Shown piece by piece: positions 1-5,859 of a DNA stretch of 6,743 nucleotides (position 1 is its first letter; every line of letters starts with the position of its first letter). The DNA is taken from contig JAIHVJ010000103.1 in the NCBI GenBank assembly GCA_022720335.1, positions 1 to 6,743 of the forward strand. Direction: 5' to 3'. The position numbers and the translations under genes are program-made. A model generated the notes under the pieces. It saw only the letters and a program-made list of their open reading frames with translations. It did not search any database and was not told the origin of the DNA. The stretch comes from Collinsella sp. GTDB lineage: Bacteria > Actinomycetota > Coriobacteriia > Coriobacteriales > Coriobacteriaceae.

Positions 1-1335
1 GCAGCTCAGCCTGCCGCGCGCTCGGTGCAGTCCTTCTCTCATTCGGCCCAACCTGTTCAACGGACGGGTCAGCAGCCTTCTGCTCGTTCGGTTCAGCATT
101 CGGCTTCTCACGCGGTTCAGCAGCCCACTGCTCGTACGGCCCAGCCTGCAGGCGGCACCCGCTTTAAGCAGCAGGCACCTACCCAGCGAACGCAGGCCCC
201 CCAATCGCATTCGCATCACGCTCGTGGTTCGCATGGCGTTGCTCCGGCGACCCGCTCGAGCTACAACACGCATGCTCGTCGCGGTGCTCAAAAGAAAAGC
301 TCCCCGGTGCCTATGATTATCGGTGGCGTTGTTGCCGTGCTTGCGCTTGTCGCGATCGTTTTCTTTGTCGTGCCAGCCGTCAAGGGCTTCTTTGGCGGTG
401 AGGGTGCGAAAGTCGTTGCAGGCCAGCAGGTTACTATCACGATTCCCGATGGTGCCTCGGGTGACAGCATCGCTTCGATTCTCTCCGAGAACCATATCGT
501 AGAAAATCCCAAGGATTACTATGCGGCGGTGAAAAAGCTCAACGCCGATATGTCGCTCAAGCCTGGTGATTATTCGTTCACCACACTCATGGATGCGACC
601 AAGGTTGTTCAGCAGCTCATGGAAGGCCCCAACGCGGGCTCCAATACGCTGACTATCCCTGAGGGCCTGACGGTCGATCAAGTCGCCGACCGTGTGGCCC
701 AGGCCTACGACAGCATCTCTAAGGAAGACTTCCTCAACCAGGCCAAGGCCTCCAACTACGTGGACGACTATAGCTTCCTTAAGGGCGCCGCCAACGATTC
801 GCTCGAGGGTTTCTTGTTCCCCAAGACCTATTCGCTGGGCGATTCGCCGACGGCCGATGACGTGATTCGCGCTATGCTCGATCAGTTTAAGACCGAGTAC
901 AAGTCGCTTGACTTTGCGAGCTGCGAAGCCAAGATCAAGGAACGCTACGGTGTGGAGATGTCCGACTACGACATCGTCAACTTGGCCTCTATCGTTGAGC
1001 GCGAGGGCCTCAACGCCGATCAACGTGCGCATGTGGCCTCGGTTTTCTACAACCGCCTTGCCGGCAAGCTCGACGGTCTGCGCTATCTCAATAGCGATGC
1101 GACTATGATGTATGTCACCGGTGGCGAGGTTACCGCCGACGACCTGCAGAGCGATAGTCCGTATAACACCTATAAGCATGAGGGTCTGCCGCCCACGCCC
1201 ATCTGCTCTCCGTCGCTCGAGGCACTCAAGGCCACGCTTGAGCCGACCGACTCCGATGACCTGTATTTCTACATTACGCAGGACGAGGAGTACTTCTCGC
1301 AAACCTACGAAGAGCATCAACAGTCTTGGAATTAG
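1..1335 (+). CDS. mltG: MltG/YceG-family endolytic murein transglycosylase, 5'-truncated by the window edge
   Basis: This membrane-anchored lytic transglycosylase cuts nascent peptidoglycan strands and is thought to release them from the synthesis machinery. The frame is open from base 1 with no stop. The GTG at 25 is the first possible start inside the window, but it lies in low-complexity sequence that continues to the left edge, so the true start is probably upstream. Reading from base 1, codons 1-100 are a Gln/Ser/His/Arg/Ala-rich, presumably cytoplasmic region with QPxAR repeats. A basic stretch (RRGAQKK) precedes one transmembrane helix (about nt 313-375), and the rest should be extracytoplasmic. 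A LysM-like subdomain follows (GDSIASILSENHIV). The catalytic motif LASIVEREG has its Glu codon at 997-999, matching the essential Glu of E. coli MltG. VFYNRL, NSDATMMY, SPYNTY and GLPPTPI are all family motifs. The C-terminal G-x-H-x-F element seen in many homologues reads DEEYF here. The family assignment is firm. Confidence 0.95.
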   Translation, partial: AAQPAARSVQSFSHSAQPVQRTGQQPSARSVQHSASHAVQQPTARTAQPAGGTRFKQQAPTQRTQAPQSHSHHARGSHGVAPATRSSYNTHARRGAQKKSSPVPMIIGGVVAVLALVAIVFFVVPAVKGFFGGEGAKVVAGQQVTITIPDGASGDSIASILSENHIVENPKDYYAAVKKLNADMSLKPGDYSFTTLMDATKVVQQLMEGPNAGSNTLTIPEGLTVDQVADRVAQAYDSISKEDFLNQAKASNYVDDYSFLKGAANDSLEGFLFPKTYSLGDSPTADDVIRAMLDQFKTEYKSLDFASCEAKIKERYGVEMSDYDIVNLASIVEREGLNADQRAHVASVFYNRLAGKLDGLRYLNSDATMMYVTGGEVTADDLQSDSPYNTYKHEGLPPTPICSPSLEALKATLEPTDSDDLYFYITQDEEYFSQTYEEHQQSWN

Positions 1336-1336
1336 C

Positions 1337-1834
1337 ATGAGGATTTTTAGCCCCAAACGTTACGTTGCCTCGGTCGATCGCATCGACCTTAATACCCTGT
1401 GGGCCGACGGCAAACGCGCCATTCTGCTCGATCGCGATAACACCTTGGTGCCGCGCGACACCGAGCAGGTTCCCGCCGCGGTTTCCGCTTGGCTCGATGC
1501 CGCCCGCGCCAAAGGCTTTAAGCTGTGCATGGTGTCCAACAACTGGCATCGCGACCAGGTCATGAGCTCTGCACGCGAGCTGGGACTCGAGGCCATCAGC
1601 CACGCCATGAAGCCGGCGCCGTTTGCCCTCAAGGCGGGTCTTAAGCGCCTCGGCGCCACGGCCGACGAGGCGGTGCTGATCGGTGATCAGCTCTACACGG
1701 ACGTGTGGAGCGGCAACTTCGCCGGCGTCGATACCATCCTGGTAAAGCCGCAGGCGACGCAGGACCTGTGGTATACGCAGATCTTCCGTATCTTTGAGCG
1801 CCGGGCCCTTCGCGACCTTCCCTGCGAGGAATAG
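1337..1834 (+). CDS. YqeG-family HAD-IIIA phosphatase
   Basis: This 165-residue protein is a compact HAD-superfamily phosphatase of the YqeG type (COG2179). The related yeast Gep4 dephosphorylates phosphatidylglycerophosphate, so a role in phospholipid synthesis is possible but is only inferred here. All HAD motifs are present. Motif I is LLDRDNTLV (nucleophile D32, acid/base D34), motif II is MVSNN (S67), motif III is K92-P93, and motif IV is IGDQLYTD (D117, D122). Length matches the family (about 170 residues). The frame stays open for 75 codons upstream, but ATG 1337 fits best because it comes one base after the mltG stop and the family begins close to this residue. The ribosome site is weak (GGA at 1328-1330), which suggests translational coupling to mltG. 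In B. subtilis yqeG sits next to yqeH and aroE; here it precedes a shikimate kinase. Confidence 0.9.
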   Translation: MRIFSPKRYVASVDRIDLNTLWADGKRAILLDRDNTLVPRDTEQVPAAVSAWLDAARAKGFKLCMVSNNWHRDQVMSSARELGLEAISHAMKPAPFALKAGLKRLGATADEAVLIGDQLYTDVWSGNFAGVDTILVKPQATQDLWYTQIFRIFERRALRDLPCEE

Positions 1835-1842
1835 GTCTCGCT

Positions 1843-2376
1843 ATGTCCCAGCACACCAAACACGGCTGCGACCATATCTTCTTTATCGGCTTTTTGGGCG
1901 CGGGCAAATCGACGCTCGCGCGCAACGTCGGCACTATGTTCAAGCGGCGTTTTATCGATACCGACCGTCTGGTCGTGCGCCGTTGCGGCAAGTCGGTAAC
2001 CGAGATTTTTCAGACCGAGGGCGAGGATCGTTTTCGCGAGCTCGAGACCTCGGCGCTCCGTTCGCTCCAAAGTGAGCGCAGCCTGTTGGTTTCGTGCGGG
2101 GGCGGCATTGTCGAGACGCCGGTGAATATTGAGCTGATGCACGAAATGGGTACGTGCGTGTACCTCGAGGGTGACTTCGAGGATTCGATTCGCCAGATTC
2201 GTCGGTCCGACACGCGCCCCGATTTTCGCTCTCCCGAGCATGCCGCGCGCCTGTTTGAGCATCGCCGTCCGCTGTATCGCCAGGCCGCCGACCTTACCCT
2301 TGATATTCGCAACAAGTCCTTCGAGGACGTTTCCTACCTTTGTGCCGAGATGCTTTTGGAGCGTGGGCTGCTATGA
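1843..2376 (+). CDS. aroK: Shikimate kinase
   Basis: Shikimate kinase uses ATP to phosphorylate shikimate on its 3-hydroxyl, the fifth step of chorismate synthesis, in the cytoplasm. The 177-residue product has every expected element: Walker A GFLGAGKST (residues 16-24), FIDTD with shikimate-binding D41, IFQTEGEDRFRELE with substrate Arg R65, the CGGGIV loop (85-90), the lid arginine R125 in TRPDF, and R141 in HRRPLY. The lid usually reads RPLL, and the F/D replacements after RP are a mild departure. ATG 1843 lies 8 nt after yqeG; GAGGA at 1826-1830 is a plausible though distant ribosome site (12-nt spacer). Its stop overlaps the next start as ATGA, so it is probably coupled to the AroB-like gene. 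By residues it looks active, which contrasts with that degenerate partner. Confidence 0.93.
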   Translation: MSQHTKHGCDHIFFIGFLGAGKSTLARNVGTMFKRRFIDTDRLVVRRCGKSVTEIFQTEGEDRFRELETSALRSLQSERSLLVSCGGGIVETPVNIELMHEMGTCVYLEGDFEDSIRQIRRSDTRPDFRSPEHAARLFEHRRPLYRQAADLTLDIRNKSFEDVSYLCAEMLLERGLL

Positions 2377-3482
2377 TTCGCCGTCAACTGATCAATTTCC
2401 AAAACCGCAGCGTCGATGTCCGCGTCGGATTGGGCGCGTTCGATGAACTGTCGCGTATGTTTGCCTCGGCCGTGGGCAAGCCTAAGCGCGCGATGGTCGT
2501 TTGGAACACCGCCACATCTGAGCGTTTTGGTGAAGTCGTCGAGCATGCGCTGGTCGACGCCGGTTTTGCCGTGTCGCTGCTAGTCCTCGAGGTTTCGCCT
2601 GCTGGTGCCACGCTGGCCGACGCCGATGCTATCTTTGGCGCCCTGTCTGCCAACCGCATCACCTGCGACGATCTGGTTGTCGCCGTTGGCGATGCCGCAA
2701 CCTGCTCGGTTGTTAGCTGGTGCGCCAACCAGTGGTGCGGCCGAACCGAGTGCGCGCTGTTGCCGACGACCTTTGACGCCATGCTCACGGTCGCGACGAC
2801 CATGAAGCCGCTCGTCGCCTCGTCGGCCAATGCGCTTCCCGCTATCGCGTTCCGTCCCGAACCGGGCTTGGTCGTGTGTGACCTCGACCTTGTTCGTGAG
2901 GCGGACCCCGAGGACCTCAAGCTCGGCTTTGTGGTGCTTGTTGGCACCATGCTTTCGAGCAGTAAGTCCCGCTGGAATCAGTTTACTGAGACCGTCCCCG
3001 AGATTCTCGCGGGCGAGGAGGTCGCGCTCGTCAATGCCGTTCAATGGTCTCAGACTGCCCGTAAGGACGTACTGATGGCCACGAACCCGAGCGCCCGCCA
3101 TGCGCTCGATTTTGGCAAGACGGGGGAGCGTACCCTGCGCGCCTGCTTGGGCGATGCCGCCTCGCAGGTCCCTGCCTATCAGCTGTTATCCGAGGGCATG
3201 CGCTTTGAGGCGCGCCTAGCACATGATGCCTGCGACTTTGATATCGATTACGTCTTTGAGGTCGATGACTGCCTGGAGGACTTTGGCATCGAGGAACTTG
3301 CCTTCGATCTGGAGCCTGCCGCATATATCGAGGAGTTCCGCAGGCAGCAGTTTGTCCGCTCGAACCGCAGTATGTTGCCGCTGCCCGCGGCACTCGGCGC
3401 TATTCGTCTAACGTGCGTTGAGGACGAGGTTCTTGAGCGCCATGCTCACGCCTACTTGGCTTCTCGTAAAGAACTTCTCTAA
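2373..3482 (+). CDS. 3-dehydroquinate synthase (AroB) homologue, probably catalytically inactive
   Basis: AroB proteins convert DAHP to 3-dehydroquinate using NAD and a zinc ion. This 369-residue product has AroB length and layout: an N-terminal alpha/beta half, a PTT motif (131-133), and ALDFGKT (244-250) where the family has LNFGHT. The active site is largely missing. In a motif alignment the zinc Glu of GLAEVIK is V188 (GFVVLVG), the zinc His of GHT is K249, and the zinc His of HGEAV is about A268; there is no His at all from 250 to 283. The GGGVVGD nucleotide motif reads GDAATCS (106-112), the Asp of QVDSSVGGK is T139, and the paired-lysine DKK near the C-terminus is RQQ. K145 and R242 are kept. 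Five cysteines cluster at 98-127. The start is ATG 2373, overlapping the aroK stop; a TTG in frame at 2340 lies inside aroK and has no support. Fold family is likely, synthase activity unlikely. The frame is unbroken with codon use like its neighbours, so it appears maintained rather than decaying. Confidence 0.82.
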   Translation: MIRRQLINFQNRSVDVRVGLGAFDELSRMFASAVGKPKRAMVVWNTATSERFGEVVEHALVDAGFAVSLLVLEVSPAGATLADADAIFGALSANRITCDDLVVAVGDAATCSVVSWCANQWCGRTECALLPTTFDAMLTVATTMKPLVASSANALPAIAFRPEPGLVVCDLDLVREADPEDLKLGFVVLVGTMLSSSKSRWNQFTETVPEILAGEEVALVNAVQWSQTARKDVLMATNPSARHALDFGKTGERTLRACLGDAASQVPAYQLLSEGMRFEARLAHDACDFDIDYVFEVDDCLEDFGIEELAFDLEPAAYIEEFRRQQFVRSNRSMLPLPAALGAIRLTCVEDEVLERHAHAYLASRKELL

Positions 3483-3519
3483 GATTTATTGACTTCCATC
3501 GTCTTTCGTATCATGTTGA

Positions 3520-3582
3520 GGGGCGGGTTTCCAATCGGTTGCGGATCGCATGCGATTCCGTCGTTCGGTTGAGACCCGTCCC
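3520..3582 (+). terminator. Long imperfect hairpin, possible terminator or leader structure
   Basis: In the aroB-like/peptidase gap, 3520-3530 (GGGGCGGGTTT) pairs with 3572-3582 (AGACCCGTCCC) over 11 positions, two of them G-U. After a bulged C at 3531, CAATCG (3532-3537) pairs with CGGTTG (3566-3571). The apex CGGATCG (3542-3548) pairs with CGATTCCG (3553-3560), with one bulged T at 3557 and a CATG loop. The short U-rich GTCTTTAT follows at 3583-3590. This could end transcription of the upstream operon, but the U-tract is weak. It could instead be a structured 5' leader of the peptidase gene. Confidence 0.5.
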
Positions 3583-3614
3583 GTCTTTATAGAGACAACA
3601 AGAAAGGAATCTGC

Positions 3615-4745
3615 ATGTCTGAGTTTGCTGCCGGTCCTGCCGGTCGTATCGAGCGTGTCCGTGCCCTGATGGCCGAGCGTGGCTACGACGCCATCGTGGT
3701 GCGCGACGAGGCCAACCTTCGTTGGCTTACGGGCGTGAAGGGCGTTTTCGATTACACCTTTGAATTCCCGCACGCGGCGTTTATTACGGCCGACCAGTGC
3801 CTGTTCCATACCGACTCGCGCTACCTCAACAGCTTTGAGGAGAACACGCCCGCCGGCAGCCCCTGGGTTTACGACATGGACGAGGGTACCATCCCCGGCT
3901 GGGTCGCCGGCAAGATTGCGGCTAACAAGTGCCGTGTCTGTGCTGTCGAGGACGATATGCAGATTAACTTCTACCAGGGTATTCAGCGCGGCCTGGAGGA
4001 CCGTTCCGTCGCCTGCATCCTACCGCTGATGCACGACGACATCCGCAAGATGCGCGCCATCAAGGATGCCGAGGAGATTGAGCTTATGCGCCATGCGCAG
4101 TCGATCACCGATGCCGCTTTCCAGCATATGCTCGGCTTTATTAAGCCCGGTATGACCGAGAAGCAGGTTCGCAACGAGCTCGAGAACTTTATGTTCGCCA
4201 ACGGCGCCGACAGCCTTGCCTTCGGCTCCATCGTGGCGAGCGGTCCCAACACCGCCAACCCGCATGCCGTGCCGAGCGATCGCGTGATCGAGAAGGGCGA
4301 TTTCGTTCTCATGGATTACGGCGCGGGCTACTGCGATTACCGCTCCGACATGACGCGCACCGTCGTGATGGGCGAGCCCACGCAGGAGCAGCTCGACCTG
4401 TACGCGCTCGTGCGCCGCACGCACGAGGAGTGTGTCGCCGCCATCCATCCGGGCGTTGAGGGTAACGACATCTTCAAGCTTTCCAAGAAGATCATCGGCG
4501 ATGCCGGCTATGGCGATTACTACAATCATGGCCTGGGCCACGGCGTCGGTATCGACATCCACGAGCTGCCCAACTTCAACCGCAGCAAGAACACCATCGC
4601 GATCGGCTCGGTTGTCACCATGGAGCCCGGCGTTTACCTGCCCGGCGTGGGCGGCGTGCGCCTGGAGGATTACGGCGTGGTCACCGAGAACGGCTACGAG
4701 CCTTTCACCAAGACCCCGCACGACCTGCACGTTATCGACTGCTAG
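3615..4745 (+). CDS. Xaa-Pro aminopeptidase-type M24B metallopeptidase
   Basis: This 376-residue cytoplasmic metallopeptidase should remove N-terminal residues that precede proline, or cleave Xaa-Pro dipeptides, using two metal ions. Residues 1 to about 130 form the creatinase-like N-terminal domain (start RIERVRALMAERGYDAIVV). The pita-bread catalytic domain begins near MRAIKDAEEIELMRHA. All five metal ligands are visible: D234 (MDYGAGY), D245 (SDMTRT, the usual 11-residue spacing), H309 (NHGLGHGVG), E337 (TMEPGVY) and E351 (RLEDYG). H305 and H316 match the other conserved active-site histidines. Length fits the YqhT/PepQ-like group better than the longer E. coli PepP. ATG 3615 has AAAGGA at 3603-3608, 6 nt upstream. 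It is isolated from both neighbours by 132-nt and 160-nt gaps, each with a hairpin. In B. subtilis the homologous yqhT also lies directly before efp. Exact specificity cannot be read from the sequence. Confidence 0.93.
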   Translation: MSEFAAGPAGRIERVRALMAERGYDAIVVRDEANLRWLTGVKGVFDYTFEFPHAAFITADQCLFHTDSRYLNSFEENTPAGSPWVYDMDEGTIPGWVAGKIAANKCRVCAVEDDMQINFYQGIQRGLEDRSVACILPLMHDDIRKMRAIKDAEEIELMRHAQSITDAAFQHMLGFIKPGMTEKQVRNELENFMFANGADSLAFGSIVASGPNTANPHAVPSDRVIEKGDFVLMDYGAGYCDYRSDMTRTVVMGEPTQEQLDLYALVRRTHEECVAAIHPGVEGNDIFKLSKKIIGDAGYGDYYNHGLGHGVGIDIHELPNFNRSKNTIAIGSVVTMEPGVYLPGVGGVRLEDYGVVTENGYEPFTKTPHDLHVIDC

Positions 4746-4768
4746 TTTACTTCAGTAGATAGTTTGGG

Positions 4769-4811
4769 GCGGGGCGTCCGGATTGATTCGGACGCCCCGC
4801 GTTCTCTTTTT
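4769..4811 (+). terminator. Strong Rho-independent terminator after the peptidase gene
   Basis: GCGGGGCGTCCG (4769-4780) and CGGACGCCCCGC (4789-4800) form a perfect 12-bp GC-rich stem with an 8-nt loop (GATTGATT). The T-rich run GTTCTCTTTTT (4801-4811) follows directly. It begins 23 nt after the peptidase stop codon and separates that gene from efp. The run after the stem on the minus strand is not T-rich, so it should act on + strand transcription. Confidence 0.93.
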
Positions 4812-4842
4812 ATGCGCTCGCCGCAGGCGCCGTCTGCAAGTG

Positions 4843-4848
4843 TATAAT
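4843..4848 (+). promoter_or_regulatory. Candidate -10 box of the efp promoter
   Basis: A perfect TATAAT lies between the terminator and efp. Transcription would start near 4855, giving a leader of about 50 nt. No good TTGACA-like -35 box sits 16-18 nt upstream (that stretch reads about GCCGCA), and TG precedes the box without the usual one-base spacer of an extended -10. Position just after a strong terminator supports it. Confidence 0.6.
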
Positions 4849-4893
4849 TTCTGTCGTATGTAATTTGGACGCTTGTGCGTTCTGCCCATAACA

Positions 4894-4900
4894 AGAAAGG
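4894..4900 (+). promoter_or_regulatory. efp: Ribosome binding site that fixes the efp start
   Basis: AGAAAGG ends 5 nt before ATG 4906. An in-frame TTG at 4873 would lie upstream of this site and add 11 residues absent from the family, so 4906 is the start. Confidence 0.8.
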
Positions 4901-4905
4901 TCGCT

Positions 4906-5469
4906 ATGCCTACCATTTCTACCGCCGACTTCAAGAACGGCCTCGGTCTCCGCATCAAGGACAAGGTCTACACCATCGTCGAGTTCCAGCATGTCAAGCC
5001 GGGCAAGGGCGGCGCGTTTGTGCGCTACAAGACCCGCGACATCAAGAGCGGCCGCGTCGTCGAGAACACCTGCAACGCCGGCACCAAGTTCGAGAGCGTC
5101 ATGCTCACCACCCGTGAGTTCCAGTACCTCTACAACGATGGCACCGACTACATCTTCATGGACAACGAGTCCTATGAGCAGGTTCCCGTTCCCGAGGACA
5201 TGGTGGGCGAGAACTCCAAGTGGCTGCGCGAGAACGACATCTGCCAGCTGCTCTTCGCCGACGATGAGCTCATGGGCGTGACCCCGCCGATGTTCATCGA
5301 GACCACCATCGTCCAGACCGACCCGGGCTTTAAGGGCGATACCGTCCAGGGTTCCACCAAGCCGGCCACGATCGACACCGGCGCTGTCATCCAGGTCCCC
5401 ATGTACCTCAACGAGGGCGAGGTCATCAAGGTTGACACCCGCGACGGCAAGTTCGTCTCCCGCGTCTAG
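4906..5469 (+). CDS. efp: Translation elongation factor P
   Basis: EF-P binds ribosomes stalled between the P and E sites and promotes peptide bond formation at polyproline stretches. The 187-residue product has normal length and the three usual domains: a KOW-like N-terminal domain (about 1-65), a central OB domain (about 66-128) and a C-terminal OB domain containing the family signature (KPATIDTGAVIQVP, about 151-164, and IKVDTRDGKFVSRV at the end). The functional loop reads KPGKGGAF, with K34 at the tip where E. coli EF-P is beta-lysylated. No EpmA, EpmB, EarP or other modification gene is in the window, so the state of K34 is unknown. The gene is rich in C-ending codons (GACATC, AAGACC, GTCGTC), consistent with high expression. 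It follows a terminator and a TATAAT box, and probably heads the unit that ends with xseB. Confidence 0.97.
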   Translation: MPTISTADFKNGLGLRIKDKVYTIVEFQHVKPGKGGAFVRYKTRDIKSGRVVENTCNAGTKFESVMLTTREFQYLYNDGTDYIFMDNESYEQVPVPEDMVGENSKWLRENDICQLLFADDELMGVTPPMFIETTIVQTDPGFKGDTVQGSTKPATIDTGAVIQVPMYLNEGEVIKVDTRDGKFVSRV

Positions 5470-5493
5470 CAACCAACTCTTCTAGGAGGACTC

Positions 5494-5856
5494 ATGCCCC
5501 AAGAAATCAAGATTGACGGCATCGGCATTTCGCCCGATGTTCTGACCGCCATCGTCTCGCGCGCCGTGTCCGATGTCGAGGGCATCGCCTCCGTTGGCGT
5601 CAAGGACCTTGCCACTAATCTTGTCTCCATGATGCTCTCGTCCAAGGCCCCAGCTTCCGAGCCGGCTGTCGAGGCCGAGGTCGTTGGCGACAAGCTCGCA
5701 CTCACCGTGCGTGTCGTGGTGTTCTTTGGCTATCCGTTCAAGAAACTCGCCGAGGCCGTTCGCGCTGCCGTGGTCGCTGCCATCGATGCCCAGGTTGGCG
5801 TTGAGGTTGAGCGTGTTGACGTTTGCATCGACGGCCTCGTTTTCCCCAAGGAGTAA
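5494..5856 (+). CDS. Asp23/Gls24 family envelope stress response protein
   Basis: This 120-residue soluble protein belongs to the Asp23/Gls24 (DUF322) family, like B. subtilis YqhY. Members are linked to envelope stress or membrane-associated roles, but the biochemical function is not settled. The N-terminal part (GIGISPDVLTAIVSRAVSDVEGIASV, up to about residue 34) matches the family pattern of a Gly-Ile start, an alpha helix and a VEGV-like motif. A variable loop (about 47-61, ASEPAVEAE) is followed by a beta strand (KLALTVRVVVFFGYPF) and a final helix and strand (VEVERVDVCIDGLVF). There is no signal peptide or membrane segment. ATG 5494 has a near-perfect AGGAGGA at 5484-5490 with a short spacer. 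It follows efp by 24 nt and precedes nusB by 3 nt; YqhY is also next to nusB in B. subtilis. Confidence 0.88.
   Translation: MPQEIKIDGIGISPDVLTAIVSRAVSDVEGIASVGVKDLATNLVSMMLSSKAPASEPAVEAEVVGDKLALTVRVVVFFGYPFKKLAEAVRAAVVAAIDAQVGVEVERVDVCIDGLVFPKE
5848..5853 (+). promoter_or_regulatory. nusB: Ribosome binding site for the nusB TTG start
   Basis: AAGGAG is formed by the last two sense codons of the Asp23/Gls24 gene and lies 6 nt before TTG 5860. It supports that non-ATG start; the next in-frame ATG would remove the conserved N-terminal helix. Confidence 0.75.
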
Positions 5857-5859
5857 CCT

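Noticed and set aside
1693..2262. 189-residue minus-strand frame opposite yqeG and aroK
   Set aside because: Spans two confident genes and shows no motif or ribosome site.
2340..2372. TTG start extending the AroB-like protein by 11 residues
   Set aside because: It lies inside aroK with no ribosome site, whereas ATG 2373 gives the classic ATGA overlap and a normal family N-terminus.
3489..3517. TTGACT with a 17-nt spacer to CATGTT as a promoter for the peptidase gene
   Set aside because: The -35 box is good but the -10 matches TATAAT at only three of six positions, and the start would fall in the hairpin; too weak to list.
3588..3593. TATAGA as a -10 box just before the peptidase gene
   Set aside because: No -35 box at proper spacing (TTGAGA is only 13 nt away), and it would start the RNA almost on the ribosome site.
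4020..4730. 236-residue open frame on the minus strand
   Set aside because: It lies entirely opposite the well-supported peptidase gene, has no family motifs, and is expected by chance opposite GC-rich codons.
4865..4892. TTGGAC with a 16-nt spacer to CATAAC as a second efp promoter
   Set aside because: Its transcript would begin at or past the ribosome site; the TATAAT at 4843 is better placed.
4810..5472. 220-residue open frame on the minus strand opposite efp
   Set aside because: Rich in Val/Leu/Gly/Asp in the pattern produced by antisense reading of GC-rich codons, with no recognisable domain; efp is certain on the other strand.
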